The notes beneath the pieces are model-generated. The model had not been told where the DNA came from. It saw nothing but the letters and a program-made list of their open reading frames with translations, and did no database searches. Positions 8,280 through 16,557 of a stretch of DNA of 64,000 nt are shown piece by piece (the stretch's first letter is position 1; each line of letters starts with the position of its first letter). The position numbers and the translations under genes were made by a program. The stretch lies in contig JAAYFD010000045.1 of the NCBI GenBank assembly GCA_012728415.1, forward strand, positions 93,413 through 157,412, given 5' to 3'. Origin of the DNA: Gammaproteobacteria bacterium. GTDB lineage: Bacteria > Pseudomonadota > Gammaproteobacteria > Pseudomonadales > Pseudomonadaceae.

Positions 8280-8792
8280 TTACAACTCAAGCTTGATGCT
8301 TTGATGGGTTTCTCGTTCCAGGGACAGCACAGAGCGGCTCCCCTGATAACTGAAGTGCACTTCTTGTCCAGTCACTCTGGTGACGTTCCACTGCTTTACA
8401 ACGCCACCGCGCCGAACACGCTCAACCTTGCCATCCACATTGAGCAAAGCGGTGTAATTGTTGCCTTTTGCCAAAATCCCCAGAAGCCTGACACCTTCAA
8501 GCTCCTGCACACTCTCAACAACCTGCTCACTGGCCTCATCCGCCACAACAGGTTCAACGGGGCGCCGCCCTTCCCAGAACAGCGGCCGTGCCAACGTTTC
8601 GTCCGGAGCAGTTTTCACCTCTGAAACTTCATCCGGCAACACCTGCACGTTAAGGTAGGGCACCCGCTGAGTGCTAATATCAACCCAGAAAAACAGGCAC
8701 ACAGCCACTGCCAGGCAAACTGCAATGCCAGCCGTCAGCCACACCCCGAATTGCCGGGCAGCCTTCGCCGCCAGTCCTGCAAGCTGAGTCAT
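8280..8792 (-). CDS. gspC: T2SS inner-membrane clamp protein GspN/GspC-type
   Basis: 170 residues. A single N-terminal membrane helix (ICLAVAVCLFF-type segment, about residues 18-38) is followed by a periplasmic homology-region domain (QELEGVRLLGILAKGNNYTALL ... VRRGGVV ... VTRVTGQEVHFSY). Such proteins link the inner-membrane platform to the secretin. It lacks the extra PDZ or coiled-coil domain of long GspC proteins, as in XpsN and short XcpP-like forms. Position between gspM and gspD is that of xpsN. Overlaps the end of gspM by 4 bp. Confidence 0.85.
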   Translation of the reverse strand: MTQLAGLAAKAARQFGVWLTAGIAVCLAVAVCLFFWVDISTQRVPYLNVQVLPDEVSEVKTAPDETLARPLFWEGRRPVEPVVADEASEQVVESVQELEGVRLLGILAKGNNYTALLNVDGKVERVRRGGVVKQWNVTRVTGQEVHFSYQGSRSVLSLERETHQSIKLEL

Positions 8793-9364
8793 GGTCTGTC
8801 CCCTGTCAATACATAGGTTTGCACTGTCATTTGCACACTAACCAGCTGCGGAGGCTCCGGCTGGTTCCGCCCCCTGCGCTGATTCAGCGGGCTAAGACGC
8901 ACCCGCTCAACCACCAGCAAGGGCCGGCTACTCTCGATTTGCTGCAAAGTGTGCAACAGCTGCTCCAGTGTTGCCGTGAACTGAACCTGCACACCAACAG
9001 CTGCATACCCTTCAGCCGCACGCGAAGTCACCGGGGTCATCCTTTGCAGCTGTCCGCCTGACAGCCAGCTGGACATCCTGCGTTGCACATCCAGACTAAT
9101 TTCGTCTGTATCATGCCCGGCATAGACCCAGTCTTGCAGATTACGCTCCCGATAGCTTTGCTGTACCCGGCCAATTTCTTCCTGTACAGCATCAATGGCA
9201 CGCAGCTCCTGCAAGATTCTGGCATCCTTGCGCAGCTCGCTACGATAGCGGTCTGCATGGTACAGCACCGGCCCCGCAAGCAGGCCAAGCAGCGCCAGCG
9301 CCGCCCCCACCAGCACCAGCAGGCTGACAATGCCCTCTTTTTTCTCTTGCCAGAGCACCTTCAT
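8789..9364 (-). CDS. gspM: T2SS assembly platform protein GspM
   Basis: 191 residues. One membrane helix near the N-terminus (VSLLVLVGAALALLGLLAG), a coiled-coil stretch, and a ferredoxin-like periplasmic domain (VGVQVQFTATLEQLLHTLQQIESSRPLLVVERVRLSP, in pieces). GspM proteins pair with GspL in the inner membrane and stabilise GspE docking. Overlapping ATGA-type junctions with gspL and gspN indicate translational coupling. Confidence 0.9.
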   Translation of the reverse strand: MKVLWQEKKEGIVSLLVLVGAALALLGLLAGPVLYHADRYRSELRKDARILQELRAIDAVQEEIGRVQQSYRERNLQDWVYAGHDTDEISLDVQRRMSSWLSGGQLQRMTPVTSRAAEGYAAVGVQVQFTATLEQLLHTLQQIESSRPLLVVERVRLSPLNQRRGRNQPEPPQLVSVQMTVQTYVLTGDRP

Positions 9365-10488
9365 TGCTGCTCTCCCTGTGCGACAAGCTGCATGCTGATC
9401 ACAAACACGTCCTTGTTGTCCCGGCCCCGGGTAATGGCGGAGGCAAACCTTGCCTGTTCAAACAGCTCCGATGCATTCAGCCGCTCCACCAGCTCTACAA
9501 CCTCGGTCCCCTGCCCACTGATTTCCAGCCGGTTTTTTTCCAGCGTCAATCCGGTCAGATATACAGTGTCGGGAATAAGCCGGGTCAGCTCATCGAGCAC
9601 CTGTGTGACCCTGCCATGCTGCGCATGTTGCTCCAGCATGAAGCCCAGGCTTGATGCGCCCTCCTGCAGCCCGTACCACTCCTTGCGCACGTGCTCAACC
9701 CTGGACTCCAGCTGAACAATTTCCTGCTTCCCCTGCACCACCAGCATGCGCAGCTTGGCAACCGGAGCAAGCATGGCCAGCCCCAGGCTCAGCACCAAAA
9801 GCAACAGCAGGCCGCTATTGCGATTTAGCCTTCTGCCCCACCTGGACGGTACCCCCAGCTCACCCAGCAAGTTGGCCACTGCCGGCTGAGAGCCATCCAC
9901 AGCAGCAACCTGCAGCCTGGCAACCGGCAGACCGGTAATGCGGGAAACATGTTTCATCCACTGGCTGGCAAAAGACTTTGGCACCACCAGCAGCTCAGCC
10001 TCCAGCATGCCGGCACCCGCCTTTTGCACACCCTCTACCACATCGTAAAATACCTGTTCACGGCTAAACGGCGTCAACTTGCTGATCTGAAACCCCAGCG
10101 CCTGGCGCAAATTGCCCCGTGCTGCAGCCGGCACACTGACTTTGCGACGCAACACCTGCCCTTCGGGCAGAACAAGATCCAGCTGCAGCAGCTTCTTGTC
10201 TGCACCGGCCGTTACTTGCTCATGCAGACTGCCGTCTTCCAACACATCAAGCTCAGAATAACCAAGCTGCATCAGTTCCCGCACAGGCTGCCCGGACACC
10301 GCCTGCTCCAGCAGCATCCGCTCTTCATCCATGCGCACGCGAAGCCTGGGAGCCGGCCGTAAAAAAATGTCGGCCAGCGGTACCGGGGCCAAACTGTTCA
10401 GCCCACGCCACCAGCGCTGCCACAGGCTGCCCAGGTCCAGCCCGAACAGTTCCAGCTTACCCAACTCAAAACGCATCGGTTTATTCAC
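9361..10488 (-). CDS. gspL: T2SS assembly platform protein GspL (PilN-like)
   Basis: 375 residues. An N-terminal cytoplasmic actin-like part (about 50-215) has the QALGFQISKLTPFSREQVFYD signature found in PilM/GspL modules (split here as QALGFQISKL and TPF). A membrane helix lies around residues 232-250 (SGLLLLLVLSLGLAMLAPV) and a periplasmic PilN-like domain follows (VLDELTRLIPDTVYLTGL). It recruits the ATPase GspE to the membrane. Overlaps gspK by 8 bp and gspM by 4 bp. Confidence 0.9.
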   Translation of the reverse strand: MNKPMRFELGKLELFGLDLGSLWQRWWRGLNSLAPVPLADIFLRPAPRLRVRMDEERMLLEQAVSGQPVRELMQLGYSELDVLEDGSLHEQVTAGADKKLLQLDLVLPEGQVLRRKVSVPAAARGNLRQALGFQISKLTPFSREQVFYDVVEGVQKAGAGMLEAELLVVPKSFASQWMKHVSRITGLPVARLQVAAVDGSQPAVANLLGELGVPSRWGRRLNRNSGLLLLLVLSLGLAMLAPVAKLRMLVVQGKQEIVQLESRVEHVRKEWYGLQEGASSLGFMLEQHAQHGRVTQVLDELTRLIPDTVYLTGLTLEKNRLEISGQGTEVVELVERLNASELFEQARFASAITRGRDNKDVFVISMQLVAQGEQQ

Positions 10489-11263
10489 TCAAATCATTCA
10501 ATGAGAACACAGCATTGTATTCGTTAATTTGCAACACACCAGGCTCCGCATCCGAAAAGCTGGCAATGGCCTCAATTTGCCGGGGCCTGCGCCCGCCATC
10601 CACCTCCACCTGAACCCGGTATACCCCTGCCGGATCCCACTGCAACTGTCCCGAATCCTCACCCGTCACCTGCAGGCCCAAAGCATCCAGCACCTCATCC
10701 GGCACATATCCCGGAGCGACTCCCTGGTGCTCGCCCCAAAAACTCAACCAGCGCTCATAAGGCCTGATTTGTTCAATATCCAGCTCCAGCAAGTGCGCCA
10801 AATGCATCAGCGATCTGATACGTATCGCCGGGCGCAGCTCGCCCGTGTCTTCTTCCAGCTCCTCATTGCGCCATTCCACCACTTGCGCAGCCCGCTCGGC
10901 AGGCTGCTCCAGGCCCATGCCTGCAAACACGGTTTCCAGCTGCTGCACATCCAGCGTGTTTATTGGCACAAACACACTTTCCGGAACCAGGCGGAAACTG
11001 ACATTCAGCTCATTCAGCATCAGCTCATAGCGATGCCCCGGCATCTCCTCAAGCTCAGGAGCATTCACCGCCGTCAGCGCAGCCAAGTAGTTTACCACCC
11101 CATCAACAGCTGCACGCGCCTGTATGCCCAACGACACATCCGCGACGCTTTGGCGCTCTACCCTGACTGTAGCCACAAAGGCAGCCAGCAAAATTGTCAG
11201 CAGCGCAACGACCCAAAGGACCACAATGAGCACTACACCACGCTGGCCCCTCTTACTGTGCAT
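10481..11263 (-). CDS. gspK: T2SS minor pseudopilin GspK
   Basis: 260 residues. A prepilin-type leader ends at Gly in KRGQRG, followed by VVLIVVLWVVALLTILLAAF. The Glu usually at +5 is absent, which is characteristic of GspK, the pseudopilus tip subunit. The larger globular domain (residues 50-260) fits the family. With GspI and GspJ it forms the tip complex that starts pseudopilus assembly. Overlaps gspJ by 11 bp. Confidence 0.93.
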   Translation of the reverse strand: MHSKRGQRGVVLIVVLWVVALLTILLAAFVATVRVERQSVADVSLGIQARAAVDGVVNYLAALTAVNAPELEEMPGHRYELMLNELNVSFRLVPESVFVPINTLDVQQLETVFAGMGLEQPAERAAQVVEWRNEELEEDTGELRPAIRIRSLMHLAHLLELDIEQIRPYERWLSFWGEHQGVAPGYVPDEVLDALGLQVTGEDSGQLQWDPAGVYRVQVEVDGGRRPRQIEAIASFSDAEPGVLQINEYNAVFSLNDLSE

Positions 11264-11843
11264 TTCCAGCCCCGGTCACACGAAATACAGAAGCAGGCCA
11301 AACCCGCTCTCCAGACATCCAGTGCACACGCACCAGTTTTGGCACAGCGCCTTCGGACAACTCGTCTACCCAGTCCTCTTCAACAAAATAGCTCAGTTGC
11401 ATACCAAGCTCTCCGCTCAGCTGAAGGTACTCTGCATCCTCCAGCTCTGCTTGCATATCCAGCGCAGGATCATAGGGTACGTACCTGATCCACAGGCCTG
11501 CGCGCCCCCCGGGCTCATTGGCCAGCTCAATGCTGTACAGCTGATTGTCTACAGCAAGGGCCAGCGGAGCAGTATAACTGATGCGGTCAGTCGTTCCTCT
11601 CACCGCTGGCAGCGCCTCTTCCAGCTTGAAAAAATCAGCTTCCTGCACCATGTGCACGGCCGAAAGATGCCGATAAAGCATTCGACTCACCAGCACCTGC
11701 GGTTCGGCCTGCACGATATGATTGTCCGCCACCCGCCAGCTGGCAATGCCGGCACGAAAACCACCAAACAAAGCAACCATCAGCAGACTCATCAGCACCA
11801 GCGCGATCAGAGTCTCCAGCAAGGTAAAACCACGCTGCCTCAT
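11253..11843 (-). CDS. gspJ: T2SS minor pseudopilin GspJ
   Basis: 196 residues. Starts MRQRG then FTLLETLIALVLMSLLMVALF, a type III prepilin signal with Gly -1 and Glu +5 for the prepilin peptidase. The rest is the two-domain beta-rich GspJ globular region, ending with RVHWMSGERVWPASVFRVTG. No prepilin peptidase (GspO/PilD) gene is in this window, so processing must depend on one elsewhere. Overlaps gspI by 4 bp. Confidence 0.93.
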   Translation of the reverse strand: MRQRGFTLLETLIALVLMSLLMVALFGGFRAGIASWRVADNHIVQAEPQVLVSRMLYRHLSAVHMVQEADFFKLEEALPAVRGTTDRISYTAPLALAVDNQLYSIELANEPGGRAGLWIRYVPYDPALDMQAELEDAEYLQLSGELGMQLSYFVEEDWVDELSEGAVPKLVRVHWMSGERVWPASVFRVTGAGNAQ

Positions 11844-12253
11844 GGCTCGCCACCACTGCGTGCCGTTCGCAAGGTTGCCAGCTGATACTGCTGCTCCCCC
11901 AGCGCCGCTGGCCAGAAAACGTCCACTTCGACCTTGTACATTTCCAGCCCGCGCTCCCGCAATTCGGCAGCATATCCCCAGTCGAAGGGCTGCACCCGCA
12001 CCTGCCAGCGATAGGGCACCTGGCTATCTTCGCTTATACCGCTGTACTCGCCCTCCTCCAGCGGTTCCACAATACCCAGCTCGGCCAGCCGCGACTGGGC
12101 AATCAGCGCTGCCTGGGCCGTCTTGGCGGTACGGGACAAACCACTTAGCCCCGTTGAAAAACCACTTAAAATCACTGCCAGCAGCATGGCAGCCAACAAA
12201 AAAGCCACCAGCACTTCCAGCATGGTAAACCCCCGCTGTGCCCTGGCCTGCAT
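11840..12253 (-). CDS. gspI: T2SS minor pseudopilin GspI
   Basis: 137 residues. Leader MQARAQRG followed by FTMLEVLVAFLLAAMLLAVIL, with the invariant Glu +5. The short globular domain contains AQSRLAELG and is the expected size for GspI. Start and stop codons overlap with the neighbouring pseudopilin genes, so the block is translated as a coupled unit. Confidence 0.93.
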   Translation of the reverse strand: MQARAQRGFTMLEVLVAFLLAAMLLAVILSGFSTGLSGLSRTAKTAQAALIAQSRLAELGIVEPLEEGEYSGISEDSQVPYRWQVRVQPFDWGYAAELRERGLEMYKVEVDVFWPAALGEQQYQLATLRTARSGGEP

Positions 12254-12717
12254 TATTCCTCCACCCGGCTGACACGCCCGGTCAGCCAGTCCACTTCCAG
12301 CCAGACATAGGCATCCCCTTCGCTGATCCCCAGCCGGCCACCACTGGACGAGCCGTCCGGATAAAAACGGATACCGGCCTGGCCATCCCTCATTTCACGG
12401 CTGGCCGTTCGGGCATGCAACTCAAACCCCTGGGGAATGTTACGCACCGGATCTGCTCCTGCCCTGAACGCATAGGCATCCAGATCAAGCACAAACAGCG
12501 TGCTGTGCTGCAAATTGACAGCCTGGCTGCGGGCCTTGCGCAGCCCTGTGTGCATATCCCGGGCCACATCATTCAACGACGTCCCCAGCCCCCGGCTAAC
12601 GGCGGGCACCACGACCGCCAGCGCCATGGCCAGAATGACCAGCACCACCAGGGTTTCCAGCAGGGTAAAGCCCCTGCTACACCAGCGAAAATTACTCCCA
12701 GCTGCCAATGTCGGCAT
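12253..12717 (-). CDS. gspH: T2SS minor pseudopilin GspH
   Basis: About 154 residues from the ATG at 12717; a GTG at 12729 is an alternative start. The prepilin signal CSRG-FTLLETLVVLVILAMALAV begins at about residue 15, and the globular domain includes IRFYPDGSSSGGRL, typical of GspH. The start lies inside the end of gspG in another frame (26-38 bp overlap), so translation is probably coupled. The ribosome binding site is weak for either start. Confidence 0.9.
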   Translation of the reverse strand: MPTLAAGSNFRWCSRGFTLLETLVVLVILAMALAVVVPAVSRGLGTSLNDVARDMHTGLRKARSQAVNLQHSTLFVLDLDAYAFRAGADPVRNIPQGFELHARTASREMRDGQAGIRFYPDGSSSGGRLGISEGDAYVWLEVDWLTGRVSRVEE

Positions 12718-13123
12718 CTTCGCCTTCACCGCCGGGCTGCCCGTCCGCGCCCAAAGAAATCAGGTCAAACGGTCCATGCTGTCCCGGCATGCGATACACA
12801 TAGTCGTTGCCCCATGGATCTTGCGGAATTGACGACTTGCGCAGGTAAGGCCCCTTCCAGCGTGTGGCACCGGGCGGCTGCTCAATCAGGGCGCGCAGTC
12901 CTTCATTCTGGCTCGGGTAGCGCCCCACCTCCAGGTGGTACATATCCAGTGCCGAAGACAGCTCCTCGATCTGCATCTTGGCAGTATCGCTTTTGGCCCC
13001 GCCCACATATTTCATGACACGGGGCCCCACCACCGACATCAGCAGCCCCAGAATAACCAGCACCACCAACAACTCGATCAGGGTAAAGCCGCGCTGGCGA
13101 CCTGTATTATTTTGCTTGTTCAA
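12692..13123 (-). CDS. gspG: T2SS major pseudopilin GspG (TTG start)
   Basis: 143 residues. The frame stays open upstream to 13222, but a strong AGGAGG ribosome binding site lies five bases before a TTG at 13123, giving MNKQNNTGRQRG then FTLIELLVVLVILGLLM. The leader then has normal length, while ATGs further upstream have no such site. The globular domain carries GRYPSQNEGLRALI, DPWGNDYVYR and a C-terminal GADGQPGGEGEDADI segment, the calcium-binding loop of GspG. It is the main subunit of the pseudopilus piston. Unusually, this most abundant subunit has a rare start codon and follows a REP array in the operon. Confidence 0.95.
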   Translation of the reverse strand: MNKQNNTGRQRGFTLIELLVVLVILGLLMSVVGPRVMKYVGGAKSDTAKMQIEELSSALDMYHLEVGRYPSQNEGLRALIEQPPGATRWKGPYLRKSSIPQDPWGNDYVYRMPGQHGPFDLISLGADGQPGGEGEDADIGSWE

Positions 13124-13192
13124 AATATCCTCCTGTAACCTCATTCTGTTCTGTTTCATTCCCGGCTTAACCAAAACCCTGTGGCCAGCCCT

Positions 13193-13217
13193 GTTCGAGC
13201 GGGCCATGCCCGCGACC
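13193..13217 (-). repeat. Single REP element in reverse orientation
   Basis: The segment around GAGCGGGCCATGCCCGCGAC is the reverse complement of the REP core that is tandemly repeated 60 bp downstream. With that array it makes a BIME-like inverted pair. Confidence 0.8.
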
Positions 13218-13252
13218 AACATAACCAGAAAACCTTTCCATTGCTGGTTCCC

Positions 13253-13504
13253 TTCGCGGGCATGGCCCGCTCCTACATCAATCCGTCTCGGGGCTTCGCG
13301 GGCATGGCCCGCTCCTACGTCAATCCGTCCCGGGCCTTCGTGGGCATGGCCCGCTCCTACGTCAATCCGTCTCGGGCCTTCGTGGGCATGGCCTGTTCCT
13401 GCGCCAATCCGTCCCGGGCCTTCGCGGGCATGGCCCGTTCCTGCGCCAATCCGTCCCGGGCCTTCGCGGGCATGGCTCGTTCCTGCGCCAATCCGTCCCG
13501 GACT
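13253..13504 (+). repeat. Tandem array of six 42-bp REP units between gspF and gspG
   Basis: Six consecutive 42-bp units start with TTCGCGGGCATGGCCCGCTC or close variants (TTCGTGGGCATGG in units 3 and 4). Each contains a GCGGGC-n-GCCCGC-type palindrome, as in Pseudomonas REP elements. Units diverge gradually (CTACGTCAAT to CTGCGCCAAT), and the last unit runs right up to the gspF stop codon. The array is transcribed between gspF and gspG and would form serial hairpins. Confidence 0.95.
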
Positions 13505-14725
13505 TTATCCGATCAGCTCGTTTACACCCAGTATGCCAAGCAAAATCGAAACAATAATGCCGGCAATCAACACTCCCAGCCCCAGGATCAAAGCTGGCTC
13601 CAGCAGCGCCAGCAAGCGCTGGGTGACCGTACCCACTTCGTCCTCATACAGCTCGGCCACCTTCAGCAGCATTTCTTCCAGGCGGCCGGTTTCTTCGCCC
13701 ACCTGCAACATGTGCAAGGCCAGCTCGGGAAACTTGCCGCCCTCAAGCAGCGATGCACTCAGCGAGCGCCCCTCTCTCAGAGCCGTCACAGCGGTATCAA
13801 GTTCCCCGCGCAACGTACGATTGCTTACCGTCGCCTGGGCAATGCCCAGCCCGGCCACCATCGGCACACCACCATGCAGCAGCACACCCAGGGTACGGGC
13901 AAAGCGTGTCATTTCAATATTGCCGATCAGCTCGCCGACCAGCGGCCAGCCCAGCACCCGCTCATCAAACTTTTGCCGGAAGCCCTCATCGGCAAAACGC
14001 CGCTTGCCCAGCCAGTACACACCGGCCAGCCCGCCCAGCACCAGCCACCACCAGCTTCCCATAAAGTCGCCCATCTGCATCACCAGCCGGGTCGGCCCGG
14101 GCAGGCTGCCGCCCATGTCGGCAAACAGGTCGGCGAAGCTGGGCACCACATAGGCCAGCAAAAACACCAGCGACAAAATCGCCACAGTAAACAGAATGAC
14201 CGGATAGGTGAGCGCCGAAACAATCATCTTGCGCAAGGCTTTGGCACGCTCCAGATATTCCGTCATGCGCACCAGGGTGCCTTCCAGCGTACCGCTGGCT
14301 TCACCAGCACGGATCATGTTGACATAAAAAGAAGAAAACTCGGGGTGTTGCTCCAGCGCCTCGGCAAACGACTGCCCCTTGCGCAGATCATCACGCAGCT
14401 GATTGACCAGCTGTACCGACGCGTCATCGCCCATCCCGGCGAGGATGGCCAGGCTGCGGTCCAGCGGCAGCCCCGAGGTCAGCATCACCGACAGCTCGCG
14501 GGTAAAATGCAACAACCGGTCACGGCTGTTGCCCCTTTTTTTGCGGGCCTTGCCGGCAGCGCCCTTTTTGCCAGCACCCTTTTTGGCCCTGCTTTCCTCC
14601 AGGCTCAGTACCATCAAGCCTTCACTGGCCAGCGCATGGGCGGCCAGGTCGGCGCTGGGCTGCTCAATGCTGCCCTCCACCGTTTTGCCGGCTGCATCCA
14701 GCGCCTTGTATTTGAAATGGGCCAT
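13505..14725 (-). CDS. gspF: T2SS inner-membrane platform protein GspF
   Basis: 406 residues, the usual size. An N-terminal GspF signature (FKYKALDAAGKTVEGSIE), a Lys/Arg/Gly-rich linker (about residues 48-68), then two repeats of the T2SSF domain with RELSVMLTSGLPL and RTLGVLLHGGVPMVAGL, and three membrane helices (around 170, 220 and 375). It forms the core of the assembly platform that couples GspE ATP hydrolysis to pseudopilin extrusion. Lies 11 bp after gspE. Downstream, the REP array separates it from gspG. Confidence 0.96.
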   Translation of the reverse strand: MAHFKYKALDAAGKTVEGSIEQPSADLAAHALASEGLMVLSLEESRAKKGAGKKGAAGKARKKRGNSRDRLLHFTRELSVMLTSGLPLDRSLAILAGMGDDASVQLVNQLRDDLRKGQSFAEALEQHPEFSSFYVNMIRAGEASGTLEGTLVRMTEYLERAKALRKMIVSALTYPVILFTVAILSLVFLLAYVVPSFADLFADMGGSLPGPTRLVMQMGDFMGSWWWLVLGGLAGVYWLGKRRFADEGFRQKFDERVLGWPLVGELIGNIEMTRFARTLGVLLHGGVPMVAGLGIAQATVSNRTLRGELDTAVTALREGRSLSASLLEGGKFPELALHMLQVGEETGRLEEMLLKVAELYEDEVGTVTQRLLALLEPALILGLGVLIAGIIVSILLGILGVNELIG

Positions 14726-14736
14726 AGTGTTGTGTC

Positions 14737-16419
14737 CTAGCGTGAGGTTTGCGCCACGCGCAATACTTCAGCCAATGATGTCAAACCCTGCAGCACCTTG
14801 CCAAAGCCGTCTTCAAACATATTGACCAGGCCATGCTCGCGGGCGACGCGGTAAATTTGCTCGCTGCTCGATTTTTTTAACACTTCGTGACGCACGGCAT
14901 CATTCATCAGCAGCAGCTCGTGAATCCCCATGCGGCCCCGGTAGCCGGTCTGGGCGCAGCTTTCGCAGCCCACCGGCACGCAAACCTTTGTTTGCGCCCC
15001 CTCAGGCAGCATATGGGCAACCCCCATGTGCGCCACCGACTCAAGGTCCAGCGGCTCAGTGCGCTTGCAGTGGTCACACAGCACCCGCACCAGCCGCTGT
15101 GACATCACCGCATTGACGGTAGAGGTGAGCAGATAGTCCTCCATGCCCATGTCCAGCAACCGGGTAATGGCACTGGCGGCGTCGTTGGTGTGCAGCGTAG
15201 ACAGCACAATATGGCCGGTCAGGGCGGCCTGAATGGCAATGGCGGCGGTTTCACGGTCGCGGATTTCACCAATCATCACCACGTCCGGGTCCTGGCGCAA
15301 AATGGAACGCAGCGCATTGGCAAAATCCAGCCCGACCTTGCTGGCGGTCTGGATCTGGTTGACGCCGCTGATCTGATATTCAACCGGGTCTTCCACGGTG
15401 AGAATCTTGCGGTCCACGGTATTGAGGCGGTTCAGCGCCGAGTACAGCGTGGTGGTTTTACCGCTACCGGTGGGCCCGGTGACCAGAAAAATGCCGTTGG
15501 GCTTGTCCAGCACCGCCTTGAAGTCGCGCAGGTTGGAGGCCGACAGGCCAATGGAGTCCAGCTCAAGGTTGATGCTTTGCTTGTCGAGAATCCGCATCAC
15601 CACGCTTTCGCCATGCATGGTCGGCACAGTGGAGACGCGCAGGTCAATCGGGCGGCCCTGCAAACGCAGCTGGATACGGCCATCCTGGGGCAGGCGGCGC
15701 TCGGCAATATTGAGCTTGGAAAGAATTTTCAGACGGGAAATCACCGCCGGGGCCAGCTGCACCGCCGGGGTTTCGATTTCTTGCAACACGCCGTCAATCC
15801 GGAAGCGAATGGCCAGGTGATGCTCGAACGGCTCGATATGAATGTCGGAAGCGCGGGTGTCCAGTGCGCGGGCAAACACGCTGTTGACCAGCCGGATCAC
15901 CGGCGCTTCCGAAGCCATGTCACGCAAGCGTTCAATGTCGTCAATGCCGGCGGCACCCTCAACCGTGGCCAGCTCGTCCACCGCCTGCTGAGCTCCGGCA
16001 CCGTACAGCCGCTCATAAGCTGCTTCCAGTTCGCTACCCAGCGCCAGCTCAGGCCTGACTTCACGACCCGTGGCCAGCGCCACGGCCTGCACCGCCTGCG
16101 TATCATTCGGGTTGAGCATCGCCAGCCGCAAAACCTTGCCGTCATCGGCAATCGGCAGCAGCTGCTGTTCGCGCATGTACAGCGGCGAAATCAGTCCCTC
16201 GTCGAGCACCGGCTCCTGTGGGTAATCCTCAGCCGTCAACAGGCGCCAGCCCTGGCGGTCCATCAGCTCCTGGGCAATATCCCGCTCGGCGACCAGCCCC
16301 AGGCGCACCAGAATCTGGATGAACGCACCGCCAGACAGCGCCTGCACCTGCCCCGCCCGCTGTAAGTCCGCTGCGGTCAGCTTACCGGCTGCAACCAGCC
16401 AATCACCTAATTCCTGCAT
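14737..16419 (-). CDS. gspE: T2SS assembly ATPase GspE
   Basis: About 560 residues from ATG 16419, preceded by an AAGGG site; a TTG at 16437 is possible. The N1 domain (QELGDWLVAAGKLTAADL), N2 and RecA-like core show Walker A (GPTGSGKTTTLYSAL), the Asp box (ILTVEDPVEYQ), Walker B (PDVVMIGEIRDRETA) and the His box (GHIVLSTLHTNDAASAI). A zinc-binding tetracysteine module follows (CDHCKRTEP ... CESCAQTG). It is the cytoplasmic motor and first gene of the operon; its promoter should lie in 16420-16557, where no strong sigma-70 match is visible. Confidence 0.97.
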   Translation of the reverse strand: MQELGDWLVAAGKLTAADLQRAGQVQALSGGAFIQILVRLGLVAERDIAQELMDRQGWRLLTAEDYPQEPVLDEGLISPLYMREQQLLPIADDGKVLRLAMLNPNDTQAVQAVALATGREVRPELALGSELEAAYERLYGAGAQQAVDELATVEGAAGIDDIERLRDMASEAPVIRLVNSVFARALDTRASDIHIEPFEHHLAIRFRIDGVLQEIETPAVQLAPAVISRLKILSKLNIAERRLPQDGRIQLRLQGRPIDLRVSTVPTMHGESVVMRILDKQSINLELDSIGLSASNLRDFKAVLDKPNGIFLVTGPTGSGKTTTLYSALNRLNTVDRKILTVEDPVEYQISGVNQIQTASKVGLDFANALRSILRQDPDVVMIGEIRDRETAAIAIQAALTGHIVLSTLHTNDAASAITRLLDMGMEDYLLTSTVNAVMSQRLVRVLCDHCKRTEPLDLESVAHMGVAHMLPEGAQTKVCVPVGCESCAQTGYRGRMGIHELLLMNDAVRHEVLKKSSSEQIYRVAREHGLVNMFEDGFGKVLQGLTSLAEVLRVAQTSR

Positions 16420-16557
16420 GCACGACCCTTGATCCAAGTTTGTTGCAAAATAGCTGCGTAGTGTAAGGGTTTAAGCATCCGTGTTAAATAGCGGCTAGCC
16501 AAATTAGCAACGCCAACAAAGGCAAGCAGCTACTTTGTGACAATGCTCAAAATAGAG

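Noticed and set aside
13253..13504. CRISPR-like regular repeats
   Set aside because: Units are contiguous without unique spacers and contain REP palindromes; no cas genes are present.
13181..14740. 519-codon plus-strand frame through the REP array and gspF
   Set aside because: Its N-terminal part is the translated 42-bp repeat (14 residues per unit) and the rest mirrors gspF; not a repeat protein.
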